NCBI GenBank assembly: GCA_030830465.1
Contig: JAURMY010000419.1
Location: 1-8,823 of the forward strand
Length of the DNA: 8,823 bases
From: Alphaproteobacteria bacterium
Lineage (GTDB): Bacteria; Pseudomonadota; Alphaproteobacteria; Rhodobacterales; Rhodobacteraceae
Reading direction: 5' to 3'
Part shown: in pieces, positions 1-7,516 of the stretch
Numbering within the stretch: the stretch's first letter is position 1
How the letters are laid out: each line of letters opens with the position of its first letter
Made by a program: the position numbers and the translations under genes
The notes under the pieces: model-generated
Told to the model about the DNA's origin: nothing
Database searches by the model: none
What the model saw: the letters and a program-made list of their open reading frames with translations, nothing else

Positions 1-393
1 ATAACCCACGGAAATTCCGTTCTGATCGGGCGCAATGCCGCCTGGCCGCAGGGCATGTATTCCCTGCTGGCCGGGTTCATGGAGCCGGGCGAAACCATCG
101 AGGCCGCCGTTCGGCGCGAAGTGTTTGAAGAAACCGGTGTAACCGTCGGCGAGGTCGGGTATCTGGCCAGCCAGCCCTGGCCTTTCCCGTCTTCGCTGAT
201 GATCGGTTGCGCCGGAGTGGCGACCAGCACCGAAATCACCCTGGACCCGAACGAGTTGGAAGACGCCAAATGGGTCACCCGCGAACACATCATGGAGAGC
301 TGGGCCAACCGCAGCGACACCCTGATTGCCGCCAGAAAAGGGGCAATCGCCCATTTTCTGATCAAGAACTGGTTGTCAGACACGTTGACTTGA
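1..393 (+). CDS. nudC: NADH pyrophosphatase (NudC-type Nudix hydrolase), C-terminal part
   Basis: This is the C-terminal 130 residues of a Nudix hydrolase. The frame is open from base 1, so the start and the N-terminal and zinc-ribbon regions lie upstream; full NudC proteins are about 260-320 residues. A complete Nudix box is visible at window residues 25-47 (G-x5-E-x7-REVFEETGV), with the catalytic metal-binding glutamates in REVFEE. The motif SQPWPFPSS at residues 57-65 is the signature that separates NudC from other Nudix families and marks dinucleotide specificity. The family hydrolyses NAD(H) to NMN(H) and AMP in the cytosol, and E. coli NudC also removes NAD caps from RNA. An internal ATG at 55 is not the start, because it falls inside the conserved WPQGMYSLLAGF segment. 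The gene ends with TGA, 45 bp before the next gene on the same strand. Confidence 0.93.
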   Translation: MTHGNSVLIGRNAAWPQGMYSLLAGFMEPGETIEAAVRREVFEETGVTVGEVGYLASQPWPFPSSLMIGCAGVATSTEITLDPNELEDAKWVTREHIMESWANRSDTLIAARKGAIAHFLIKNWLSDTLT

Positions 394-438
394 GGCAAAG
401 AATAACTCGTTTGCATTAAGGGGTAAGCGCCGGTCGCT

Positions 439-903
439 ATGAAGTTTTCAAACAAGACGGATATTCAAGCCTCACTCAACGCGACTTTCGCTGGCCTTGC
501 GGATTTCGCCGCCTTTGAGCGGCAGGCCCTGCGGGCGGGTGCGGATGTTGCGCGGCTTGACGCACAGTCCAGACCCGGTCCCGGCATGATCTGGTCGGTC
601 AAAGTCGAATTTCGCGGGAAGATTCAGAAAATCGTGATTGAACTGGTGGATTACCTGCCGCCGGAACAACTGAGCTTTCGGATCGAAAACGATGGCTTCC
701 ATGCGGATTTGCGGGTCGATCTTGCACCGCTCAACGCCCGCGAAACCCGGATGACGGTTACGGCGGATGTGAAACCGCAAACCCTTTCTGCCCGCCTGAT
801 CCTGCAATCAGCACGGTTGGCCAAAGGCTCGATCAACCGGAAATTCGGCAAGCGGCTCGACAAATTTGGTGACGATCTGGTGAACCGGATCCGCCAGTCC
901 TGA
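439..903 (+). CDS. SRPBCC-family (START/Bet v1-like) protein of unknown ligand
   Basis: This 154-residue soluble protein has no signal peptide or membrane segment. The pattern fits the SRPBCC helix-grip fold: an N-terminal stretch MKFSNKTDIQA leading into helix residues 13-32 (ATFAGLADFAAFERQALRAG), alternating beta strands across residues 50-115 (for example SVKVEFRGK and KIVIELVDY), and a long C-terminal amphipathic helix from about residue 116, rich in Lys and Arg. Proteins of this fold hold hydrophobic ligands in a cavity, but no specific function can be read from the sequence. The ATG start is kept because it begins the conserved-looking first strand; the only Shine-Dalgarno-like string, AAGGGG at 418-423, is rather far upstream (15 nt). 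It may be co-transcribed with nudC, 45 bp upstream. It converges on prephenate dehydratase with a 30-bp gap. Confidence 0.8.
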   Translation: MKFSNKTDIQASLNATFAGLADFAAFERQALRAGADVARLDAQSRPGPGMIWSVKVEFRGKIQKIVIELVDYLPPEQLSFRIENDGFHADLRVDLAPLNARETRMTVTADVKPQTLSARLILQSARLAKGSINRKFGKRLDKFGDDLVNRIRQS

Positions 904-933
904 AACCGCGCCCGGCTTGGACCTTGGAAACGG

Positions 934-1785
934 TCAGCCCTGCGCGTGCCTTTGCGCGTCGGCGGGATAGACCCCCAGAATTTTCAGATAAGACGTGAAA
1001 TAGGCCAGTTCCTCCAGCGCGTTCCTGACGTTCTCATCCTCTGGATGGCCCTCGATATCCGCATAAAACTGGGTCGCGGTGAACACGCCGTCCACCATAT
1101 AGCTTTCCAGTTTCACCATGTTCACGCCATTGGTCGCAAACCCGCCCATCGCCTTGTAAAGCGCGGCCGGAATGTTGCGCACCCGGAACACAAAGGTCGT
1201 CATCATGCCCGAATCACCGCGCCGGGACAGGTCGGGTTTGGTGTCCATCACCAGAAACCGCGTGGTGTTGTTGGACTGATCCTCAATGTGCCGGGCCAGA
1301 ACCTCCAGTCCGTAAATCTCACCGGCCAGTTCGCTGGCCAGCGCCGCCTGCGCCGGATCGGCAATATCGGCAATCGCCTTGGCTGACCCCGCCGTGTCCG
1401 CACCGACCACGGGTTTGATTTTGTGTTGGCTCAGAAAATCGCGGCACTGCCCCAGCAGCACCGTGTGGCTCATTGCGGTTTTCACGGTCTGGATCGGGGT
1501 GCCCGGTACGGCCAACAGGTTGATATGCACCCGCACAAAGGCCTCATCTATGATATGAAGGCCGCTTTCGGGCAGCAATTGGTGGATGTCCGCAACCCGC
1601 CCATAGGTCGAGTTTTCAACCGGCAGCATGGCCAGATCGGTCTCGCCTGAATGCAGCGCCTCAATCGCGTCTTCAAAGGTCGCGCAGGGCACCGCCTCAT
1701 AGTCGGGGCGCGCCTGACGGCAGGCCTGATGGGAATAGGCGCCGGGCTCACCCTGAAACGAGATCTTTTTCATTTTGGCAGGCAT
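934..1785 (-). CDS. pheA: prephenate dehydratase with C-terminal ACT domain
   Basis: It converts prephenate to phenylpyruvate in cytosolic phenylalanine synthesis. The 283-residue form carries no chorismate mutase domain, unlike enteric PheA. The catalytic domain (residues 8-180) opens with ISFQGEPGAYSHQA and contains LPVENSTYGRV (54-64), SHTVLLGQC (106-114) and the essential TRF motif at 175-177. An ACT domain (about 197-270) contains PAALYKAMGGFA and KLESYM, the places where family members bind phenylalanine for feedback inhibition; KLESYM stands where many others have ESRP. Start choice: the frame stays open to 1926, inside the divergent cytochrome gene, which is unlikely. The ATG at 1785 has GGGA eight bases upstream; ATGs at 1773 (MKKISF) and 1791 are alternatives, giving 279 or 285 residues. 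The gene converges on the SRPBCC gene and diverges from the cytochrome gene. Confidence 0.93.
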   Translation of the reverse strand: MPAKMKKISFQGEPGAYSHQACRQARPDYEAVPCATFEDAIEALHSGETDLAMLPVENSTYGRVADIHQLLPESGLHIIDEAFVRVHINLLAVPGTPIQTVKTAMSHTVLLGQCRDFLSQHKIKPVVGADTAGSAKAIADIADPAQAALASELAGEIYGLEVLARHIEDQSNNTTRFLVMDTKPDLSRRGDSGMMTTFVFRVRNIPAALYKAMGGFATNGVNMVKLESYMVDGVFTATQFYADIEGHPEDENVRNALEELAYFTSYLKILGVYPADAQRHAQG

Positions 1786-1828
1786 CGGCATTTTCCCGGA
1801 TATTGGTCGTTTGGTCGCGCTTACTACA

Positions 1829-1845
1829 CCTTGCAAGTCACAAGG
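1829..1845. repeat. short inverted repeat in the pheA-cytochrome divergent spacer
   Basis: CCTTG at 1829-1833 and CAAGG at 1841-1845 form a 5-bp inverted repeat around a 7-bp centre. The left part overlaps a perfect 8-bp palindrome, CTTGCAAG, at 1830-1837. It could be an operator half-site pair between divergent genes or simply chance; no regulator is encoded nearby. Confidence 0.25.
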
Positions 1846-1852
1846 GGAAGCG

Positions 1853-1880
1853 TTTAGAAAGACGCAGTTTTCGGGATATG
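1853..1880 (+). promoter_or_regulatory. candidate sigma70-like promoter for the cytochrome c gene
   Basis: TTTAGA at 1853-1858 matches four of six bases of the -35 consensus, and GATATG at 1875-1880 matches three of six of the -10, with a 16-bp spacer. It would give a leader of about 27 nt before the ATG at 1914. It lies in the 128-bp divergent spacer, where a promoter for the cytochrome gene must sit, but the match is weak and other placements are possible. I found no convincing promoter for the minus-strand dehydratase gene. Confidence 0.3.
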
Positions 1881-1913
1881 CGGCCCGGTGCCGCGCGCTA
1901 AGGTAGGAAAGCC

Positions 1914-2432
1914 ATGTTCGATACAATGACTGTCACCAAAGTCGGCGGGGCGCTGTGCGGCGCATTGCTGGTGTTTCTTCTGATCAACTGGGCTGCCGAA
2001 GGCGTCTATTCCACCGAGGCCGGACATGGCGAACACGCCGAGGCTGCCTATGTGATCGAAGTCGCCGCCGCTGAAACCACCGCCACAGCGGCTGACGTGC
2101 GCACCATTGCCGACGTTCTGGCGACCGCCGACGCTGGCAAAGGCGAAAAAGTACTCAGCAAATGCAAAGCCTGCCACAAGATCGAAGATGGCGTGAACGC
2201 CACCGGCCCGTCGCTTTATGGCGTCGTCACGCGCAAGATCGGCACCGAAGCCGGCTACAGCTATTCCGCCGCGATGGCGGCACATGGCGGCGAATGGACC
2301 CCGGAAAACCTGGACCACTTCCTGACCAAGCCGAAAGACTTTGTTCCCGGCACCAAAATGGGTTTTGCCGGCCTGAAAGATATCGAGGACCGCGCCAACC
2401 TGATCGCTTATTTGCAATCAATCGTAAAATAA
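1914..2432 (+). CDS. cycM: membrane-anchored class I cytochrome c (c552/CycM type)
   Basis: This 172-residue c-type cytochrome has an uncleaved N-terminal membrane anchor (about residues 9-28, [16 protein letters not shown]), an Ala/Glu-rich linker (about 30-70) and one haem domain in the periplasm. Haem binds covalently at C84-K-A-C87-H88, and M149 in PGTKMGFAG is the expected distal ligand. The C-terminal helix [13 protein letters not shown] is typical of class I cytochromes. The arrangement matches Paracoccus CycM (c552), which carries electrons from the bc1 complex to the aa3 oxidase at the membrane surface; that role is inferred by similarity. The start is well supported: AGGTAGGAAAG lies just before the ATG, and MFDTMTVTK is characteristic of the family. 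A strong terminator follows 21 bp after the TAA stop, so the gene is probably a single-gene transcript. Confidence 0.92.
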   Translation: MFDTMTVTKVGGALCGALLVFLLINWAAEGVYSTEAGHGEHAEAAYVIEVAAAETTATAADVRTIADVLATADAGKGEKVLSKCKACHKIEDGVNATGPSLYGVVTRKIGTEAGYSYSAAMAAHGGEWTPENLDHFLTKPKDFVPGTKMGFAGLKDIEDRANLIAYLQSIVK

Positions 2433-2453
2433 TCGCATCAAAGGCAACAGTCT

Positions 2454-2481
2454 AAGGCCGCCATCCCTTGGCGGCCTTTTT
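2454..2481 (+). terminator. rho-independent terminator after the cytochrome c gene
   Basis: A perfect 9-bp stem, AAGGCCGCC (2454-2462) pairing with GGCGGCCTT (2470-2478), closes a 7-nt loop (ATCCCTT) and runs into TTTTT at 2477-2481. It begins 21 bp after the cytochrome stop and isolates that gene from the yej operon downstream. Confidence 0.9.
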
Positions 2482-2517
2482 CTTTGGGCGGCAATCTGTC
2501 TTTCACATAATCGCGTC

Positions 2518-2547
2518 TTGCATCAAAGGGTGGCAGTTCACTAGGCT
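2518..2547 (+). promoter_or_regulatory. tentative promoter for the yejABEF operon
   Basis: TTGCAT at 2518-2523 and TAGGCT at 2542-2547 are separated by 18 bp. Each hexamer matches only three of six consensus bases, so support is weak. A promoter is expected somewhere between the terminator at 2481 and the yejA start at 2578, since transcription from upstream should end at the terminator. Confidence 0.25.
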
Positions 2548-2567
2548 GTGCCTAACCGGACCAGACC

Positions 2568-2571
2568 GAGG
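2568..2571 (+). promoter_or_regulatory. ribosome binding site deciding the yejA start
   Basis: GAGG lies six bases before the ATG at 2578. The longer alternative start, GTG at 2548, has no comparable Shine-Dalgarno sequence and would overlap the candidate -10 region. This favours the 625-residue product. Confidence 0.6.
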
Positions 2572-2577
2572 CCTTTG

Positions 2578-4455
2578 ATGACCCAATCCAGAACCGCCGC
2601 CCGCCCCATGATTTCGCCAATTCGCGCCGGATTGAGTTTCGGGTTCCTGATCCTGATGCTGCTGGCCGCAACGGGATCGGCCAAAGCCGAGGACGGTGTG
2701 ACTGTTTCCCACGGGTTTTCGACCTTTGGGGATCTGAAATACCCAGCCGATTTCAAGCATTTCGACTATGTCAATCCAGACGCGCCAAAGGGCGGCGAGT
2801 TCTCGACCTGGGCCTTCGGTACATTTGACAGCATGTCGCCCTTTATCCTGAAGGGTCAGGCCGCGTCGCTTTCAAGCATCATGTTTGAAAGCCTGCTGAC
2901 CGGCGATCTGGACGAACCCGACGCCTCTTACGGCTTGCTGGCCGAAACCGTGGAATATCCCGCCGACCGGTCTTGGGCCGTCTTTACCCTGCGACCTGAG
3001 GCGAAATTCTCTGACGGCACGCCTGTCACCGCCGAAGACGTGGTTTTTTCCTTCGACATCCTGCTGGAAAAGGGCGCGCCCAGTTATCAGGTGACGCTGG
3101 CCGATATTCAAAAGGCCGAAGCGCTTGATCCGCTGAAGGTCAAATTCACCTTCCGCCCCGGTGCATCGCGTGAAATGCCGGTGGTGGCGGGCGGCCTGCC
3201 GGTGTTCTCCAAAGCCTATTATGCAACCCGCGATTTTGCCGAAAGCACCCTGGAACCGGCAATCGGGTCCGGTGCTTATATGCTGGAAAAAGCGGTTCCC
3301 GGTAAAACCGTGATCTATCGCAAAAGGGCGGATTACTGGGGCAAGGACCTGCCGGTCAATGTCGGGCAGGAAAATTTCGACACATTGCGGGTTGAATATT
3401 ACACCGATTACACCTCGGCCTTTGAGGGGTTCAAAGGCGGCAACTATAACTACCGCGAGGAATATTCCTCCAAGGTCTGGGGGTCTGCCTATGACTTTCC
3501 GGCGCTGAACAAGGGCTATGTCGTCAAGGAACAGATCCGCGACGGCAAACCCTCCGGCACCCAGGGTTTCTGGTTCAACCTGCGGCGCGACAAATTCCAG
3601 GACCCGCGTGTGCGCGAAGCCATCGGCATGGCGTTCAATTTCGAATGGTCCAATCAGGCGCTTTTTTACGGCATTTACGGCCGCACCCAAAGTTTCTGGG
3701 AAAATTCCTATCTCAAGGCCGAGGGCCTGCCTTCGGAGGCGGAACGCGCCTTGCTGGAGCCATTGATGGCGGACCTGCCTGGGACGGTTCTGACCGAACC
3801 GGCCTTTACGCCGCTGGTCTCCAAGCCCACGCAGCTTGACCGTTCGGTGATCCGCGACGCGGGCAAACTGCTGGACGCGGCCGGCTGGACCATCAGCGAC
3901 GGGTTGCGCAAGAACGCCAAAGGGGAAACCCTTAGCGTCGTGTTCCTGAACGACAGCCAGGCCTTTGAACGCATCGTCAATCCCTATATCGAAAACCTGA
4001 AACGGCTGGGGATTGATGCCAGCCTCAGCAATATCGACAGCGCCCAGATGACCGAGCGGGAAAAGAATTTCGACTTTGACATCGTGACCCGCCGCTATGT
4101 CATGTCGATGACACCCGGTACCGAACTGGCCGGTATTTTCGGCAGTAAATCCGCCAATGTGCTGGGATCAAACAACATCGCAGGGCTTGCCAATGCGGCG
4201 ATCGACGCCCTGATCGCCCGGATTGAAGGCGCGCAAAGCCGGGATGAGTTGAACACAGCTGTTCATGCGCTGGATCGCGCCCTTCGCAGTCTGCACATCT
4301 GGGTGCCGAACTGGTACAACGCCTATCACAACATCGCCTATCTGGATGTGTTTTCCCGCCCGGAAAATTTACCGCCCTTTGGTATGGGCGAAATGTCGAT
4401 CTGGTGGTATGACAAGGCCAAAGAGGCACGGCTGAAAGCTGCCGGCGCACTGTAA
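2578..4455 (+). CDS. yejA: periplasmic peptide-binding protein of the YejABEF ABC importer (SBP family 5)
   Basis: This 625-residue extracellular solute-binding protein captures peptides in the periplasm and hands them to the YejBE channel. A Sec signal peptide is visible: Arg-containing n-region, hydrophobic core at about residues 17-32 (AGLSFGFLILMLLAATG) and likely cleavage after A35-K-A37. The mature protein begins with VSHGFSTFGDLKYP, then FDYVNPDAPKGG (about 63-74), characteristic of the YejA branch. The family 5 signature lies at about 136-161 (FTLRPEAKFSDGTPVTAEDV). The length is close to E. coli YejA, about 600 residues. Relatives bind microcin C and other oligopeptides, and Rhizobiales systems with related binding proteins take up murein peptides; the ligand here is unknown. 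It is first in the operon, 18 bp before yejB. Confidence 0.93.
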   Translation: MTQSRTAARPMISPIRAGLSFGFLILMLLAATGSAKAEDGVTVSHGFSTFGDLKYPADFKHFDYVNPDAPKGGEFSTWAFGTFDSMSPFILKGQAASLSSIMFESLLTGDLDEPDASYGLLAETVEYPADRSWAVFTLRPEAKFSDGTPVTAEDVVFSFDILLEKGAPSYQVTLADIQKAEALDPLKVKFTFRPGASREMPVVAGGLPVFSKAYYATRDFAESTLEPAIGSGAYMLEKAVPGKTVIYRKRADYWGKDLPVNVGQENFDTLRVEYYTDYTSAFEGFKGGNYNYREEYSSKVWGSAYDFPALNKGYVVKEQIRDGKPSGTQGFWFNLRRDKFQDPRVREAIGMAFNFEWSNQALFYGIYGRTQSFWENSYLKAEGLPSEAERALLEPLMADLPGTVLTEPAFTPLVSKPTQLDRSVIRDAGKLLDAAGWTISDGLRKNAKGETLSVVFLNDSQAFERIVNPYIENLKRLGIDASLSNIDSAQMTEREKNFDFDIVTRRYVMSMTPGTELAGIFGSKSANVLGSNNIAGLANAAIDALIARIEGAQSRDELNTAVHALDRALRSLHIWVPNWYNAYHNIAYLDVFSRPENLPPFGMGEMSIWWYDKAKEARLKAAGAL

Positions 4456-4473
4456 ACAGGGCAAACAGGCACG

Positions 4474-5550
4474 ATGGGCGCTTATCTTATCCGCCGGATA
4501 CTCTTGATGATTCCGACTCTGTTCGGGATCATGCTGGTGAACTTCGCGCTGATCCAGTTCGTCCCCGGCGGCCCGATTGAACATATCATCAGCCAGCTTG
4601 AGGAACAGACCAGCGCCACAGACCGCATATCCGGCGGCGGCAATGAGGTCGCCCAGGGCGGTCAAAGCCAGTATCAGGGCGCCAAAGGCCTGCCCGAGGA
4701 TTTCATCAAGCAGTTGGAAAAGGAATACGGCTTTGACAAGCCGGCCTATGAGCGTTTCGGCATCATGATGTGGAACTATCTGCGGTTTGATTTCGGCGAA
4801 AGTTATTTCCGGTCAATCAAGGTTACCGATCTGGTGCTGGAAAAACTGCCGGTTTCCATCAGTCTGGGCCTGTGGACGACCTTGCTGTCCTATCTGATCT
4901 CAATCCCGCTGGGCATCCGAAAGGCGGTGCGCGACGGGTCCGGTTTTGACACATGGACATCGGGGGTCATCATCGTGGCCTATTCGATCCCGGGCTTTCT
5001 GTTCGCGATCCTGCTGCTGGTCCTGTTCGCGGGCGGGTCTTATTTCAAATGGTTTCCTTTGCGCGGCCTGACCTCGGACGGATTTGACCAGATGGGGCTG
5101 TTTGGCCAGATCGGCGATTACCTTTGGCATATCGCGCTGCCGGTTGCCGCCAACACCATTGCCGCCTTTGCGACGCTGACCTTGCTCACGAAAAACAGCT
5201 TTCTGGACGAGATCAAAAAGCAATATGTGATGACCGCCCGCGCCAAGGGTCTGACCGAAGGGCGGGTATTTTACGGCCATGTCTTCCGCAACGCAATGCT
5301 GATCGTAATCGCCGGATTTCCCGCCGCCTTTATCGGCATCTTTTTCACCGGCAGCCTGATTATCGAGATTGTCTTCTCGCTCGACGGTATGGGGCGGCTG
5401 GGCTACGAAGCGGTGGTGAACCGCGACTATGCGGTGATGCTGGGCACGCTTTATGTGTTCGGGCTGATCGGGCTTTTCGTCAGCCTGCTGACCGACATGA
5501 CCTATGTCTGGGTCGATCCGCGCATAGATTTTGAAAGCCGCAACACATGA
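4474..5550 (+). CDS. yejB: peptide ABC transporter permease YejB
   Basis: This 358-residue inner-membrane permease is one half of the YejBE translocation channel. An N-terminal membrane helix (about residues 8-30, LLMIPTLFGIMLVNF then QFVPGGPIEHI) is followed by a long periplasmic segment with a Gly/Gln-rich stretch (about 53-72), and then five more helices at about 129-149, 166-188, 217-237, 275-296 and 322-343. The cytoplasmic EAA loop that docks on the ATPase is at about 241-274 (NSFLDEIKKQYVMTARAKGL onward, with G259). GFDKPAYERF and RFDFGESYFRS are typical of the DppB/OppB family. The length agrees with E. coli YejB (about 364). The start is ATG with a short AGG four bases upstream. The stop overlaps the next start by 4 bp (ATGA), implying translational coupling. 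Confidence 0.94.
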   Translation: MGAYLIRRILLMIPTLFGIMLVNFALIQFVPGGPIEHIISQLEEQTSATDRISGGGNEVAQGGQSQYQGAKGLPEDFIKQLEKEYGFDKPAYERFGIMMWNYLRFDFGESYFRSIKVTDLVLEKLPVSISLGLWTTLLSYLISIPLGIRKAVRDGSGFDTWTSGVIIVAYSIPGFLFAILLLVLFAGGSYFKWFPLRGLTSDGFDQMGLFGQIGDYLWHIALPVAANTIAAFATLTLLTKNSFLDEIKKQYVMTARAKGLTEGRVFYGHVFRNAMLIVIAGFPAAFIGIFFTGSLIIEIVFSLDGMGRLGYEAVVNRDYAVMLGTLYVFGLIGLFVSLLTDMTYVWVDPRIDFESRNT

Positions 5551-6662
5551 GGCTGTTCAAAGAGGGCAGTCTTGGCGCAAGGCGCTGGCGCAACTTCTGC
5601 GCCAACCGGCGGGCGTTTTATGCACTGTGGATTTTCCTGGCATTGTTCGTCACCTGTCTGTTTGCCGAGATTCTGGCCAATGACAAGCCGCTGTTGATCC
5701 GGTATCGCGGCGAAATCTATGTGCCGATCGCCAAATTTTACACCGAGAAAACCTTCGGCGGCGAATTTGAAACCGAGGCCGAATATCCCGCCCCCGAAGT
5801 GCGCTGCCTGATCCGCAGCGGCGGGCTTGACGCCTGCTTTGACGACCCGGAAGGGGTGATCGAACAGGCGGCGACCGGTATGGTCGATGGTCAGGCGATC
5901 GAAGCGGGCTGGATCCTGTGGCCCCCTGTGCCTTATTCCTTCAACACCGTGAATTACGACGTTCAGCCCGCCCCGGGCGCACCCGACGCCAAACACTGGC
6001 TGGGCACCGACGACCAGACCCGCGATGTGCTGGCGCGGATCATCTACGGGTTTCGCATTTCCACCGTTTTTGCCCTGTTCGTCGTCACGGTTTCCAGCGT
6101 GATTGGCATCGCCGCCGGGGCCTCGATGGGCTATTTCGGCGGCTGGGTCGATCTGGTGTTTCAGCGCATCGTCGAAATCTGGGGCAATATTCCGGGCCTG
6201 TATATCATCATCATCCTCAGCGCGATTTTCACCATGTCGTTTCAGTTGCTGGCGATCCTGATTGCGCTGTTCAGCTGGACCTCGCTGGTCGGGCTGGTGC
6301 GGGCCGAGTTTTTGCGCGCGCGCAATTTTGAATATACCCGCGCCGCCCGCGCCCTTGGGGTCAGCGACTGGAAAATCATGTTCCGCCATATCCTGCCCAA
6401 CGCCATGGTGGCGACCGTCACCTTCCTGCCGTTTCTGGTGACCGGGGCGATCGGCTCGCTCGCCTCGCTGGATTTTCTGGGCTTTGGCCTGCCGGCTTCT
6501 TATCCGTCGCTGGGCGAACTGGCCTTGCAGGCCAAGCAGAACCTTCAGGCGCCCTGGCTGGCCTTTGCCGCCTTCACCACATTCGCCGTGATGCTGTCGC
6601 TGCTGGTCTTTGTCTTTGAAGGGGTGCGCGATGCGTTTGACCCCAGAAAGACCTTTGAATGA
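5547..6662 (+). CDS. yejE: peptide ABC transporter permease YejE
   Basis: This 371-residue permease is the second channel subunit. A basic N-terminus and a first helix (about residues 24-43) lead to a large periplasmic region (about 45-165) containing LIRYRGEIYVP, FGGEFETEAEYP, GWILWPPVPYSFNTVNYD and WLGTDDQTRDVLARIIYGFR, all typical of YejE rather than generic DppC. The remaining helices lie at about 171-191, 217-250, 289-311 and 339-358. The EAA loop is at about 253-286 (ARNFEYTRAARALGVSDWK, with G271). It is about 30 residues longer than E. coli YejE; the extra length appears to be in residues 92-121, which contain C97, with C87 just before it. The two cysteines could form a periplasmic disulfide (inference). 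Both ends overlap neighbours by ATGA, so yejB, yejE and yejF are translationally coupled. Confidence 0.94.
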   Translation: MRLFKEGSLGARRWRNFCANRRAFYALWIFLALFVTCLFAEILANDKPLLIRYRGEIYVPIAKFYTEKTFGGEFETEAEYPAPEVRCLIRSGGLDACFDDPEGVIEQAATGMVDGQAIEAGWILWPPVPYSFNTVNYDVQPAPGAPDAKHWLGTDDQTRDVLARIIYGFRISTVFALFVVTVSSVIGIAAGASMGYFGGWVDLVFQRIVEIWGNIPGLYIIIILSAIFTMSFQLLAILIALFSWTSLVGLVRAEFLRARNFEYTRAARALGVSDWKIMFRHILPNAMVATVTFLPFLVTGAIGSLASLDFLGFGLPASYPSLGELALQAKQNLQAPWLAFAAFTTFAVMLSLLVFVFEGVRDAFDPRKTFE

Positions 6663-7516
6663 CCGACACCATCCTCAGCGTCAGGAACCTGTCCGTCGCC
6701 TTTGGCAAAGGTGACGCGGTCGTGCGCAATGTGTCTTTTGACATCAAACGGGGTGAAACCGTCGGCCTTGTCGGGGAAAGCGGTTCGGGCAAATCCGTCA
6801 CCGCTTTGTCCACCGTGAAATTGCTGCCTGACAGCGCCCGGATCACCGGCGACATCACCTATCGCGGCATCCAGATGGTCGGGGCGGATGCCGCCACGCT
6901 TCGGCAGGTGCGCGGCAATGACATCAGTTTTATTTTCCAAGAGCCGATGACCTCGCTCAACCCTTTGCATACGCTGGAACGGCAGATCGGTGAAAGCATC
7001 GCCCTGCATTCCGGCCTGACCGGTCAGGCCGCAAAAGACCGTATCGTGGAACTGCTGACAAAGGTTGGCATCCGTGATCCCCGCGACCGGCTGACCGACT
7101 ATCCGCACCAGTTCTCGGGCGGGCAACGCCAGCGCATCATGATCGCCATGGCGCTGGCCAACGGCCCCGATCTGTTGATCGCGGATGAGCCGACAACGGC
7201 GGTGGACGTGACCATTCAGGCCCAGATCCTTGACCTCTTGGCCGAGATCCAGAAATCCGAGGGCATGGGCCTGTTGTTCATCACCCATGATCTGGCCATC
7301 GTGCGCAAGATCGCCGATAGGGTCTGTGTGATGCAGGGCGGCGAGATCGTCGAGGCCGGTGCAACCGGTCAGATTTTCAAAAACCCGCAACACGCCGATA
7401 CGAAAAAACTGTTGGCGGCCGAGCCTAAGGGCAAACCCGATCCGGTTCCGGCCAATAGCGAAACCATTCTCAGTACCGAAAATCTGCGGGTCTGGTTCCC
7501 GATCCGGCGCGGCTGA
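6659..7516 (+). CDS. yejF: YejF N-terminal ATPase domain (ends at internal TGA)
   Basis: This 285-residue product is the first nucleotide-binding domain of the importer ATPase, acting on the cytoplasmic face of YejBE. Visible motifs are Walker A GESGSGKS (39-46), Q-loop Q94 in [15 protein letters not shown] signature FSGGQRQR (152-159), Walker B LLIADEPT (172-179) with catalytic E177, and the switch histidine H210 in FITHDL. The domain ends near residue 255. The tail then continues through a linker into [16 protein letters not shown], which is the first strand and aromatic A-loop of the second ATPase domain; it is stranded here by the stop. The ATG overlaps the yejE stop (ATGA), so its translation should be coupled to yejE. 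If translation really ends here, the product is a complete single ATPase domain with a surplus tail. Confidence 0.88.
   Translation: MTDTILSVRNLSVAFGKGDAVVRNVSFDIKRGETVGLVGESGSGKSVTALSTVKLLPDSARITGDITYRGIQMVGADAATLRQVRGNDISFIFQEPMTSLNPLHTLERQIGESIALHSGLTGQAAKDRIVELLTKVGIRDPRDRLTDYPHQFSGGQRQRIMIAMALANGPDLLIADEPTTAVDVTIQAQILDLLAEIQKSEGMGLLFITHDLAIVRKIADRVCVMQGGEIVEAGATGQIFKNPQHADTKKLLAAEPKGKPDPVPANSETILSTENLRVWFPIRRG

Noticed and set aside
1786..1926. N-terminal extension of prephenate dehydratase up to an ATG at 1926
   Set aside because: The extension overlaps the divergent cytochrome gene start, has no family similarity (typical proteins begin just before ISFQGEPGAYSH), and better-placed ATGs exist at 1785 and 1773.
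2548..2577. GTG start giving YejA ten extra residues
   Set aside because: It has no ribosome binding site, and the added residues PNRTRPRPL would lengthen an already adequate signal-peptide n-region. The ATG at 2578 has GAGG at proper spacing.
2872..3690. 272-codon open frame antisense to yejA
   Set aside because: The translation is low-complexity, His/Gly/Arg-rich and typical of an antisense shadow in GC-rich coding DNA; the plus strand encodes a clear YejA throughout.
5502..6389. 295-codon open frame antisense to yejE
   Set aside because: It is a shadow of the conserved permease with no recognisable domain, no membrane or signal features and no plausible start signal.
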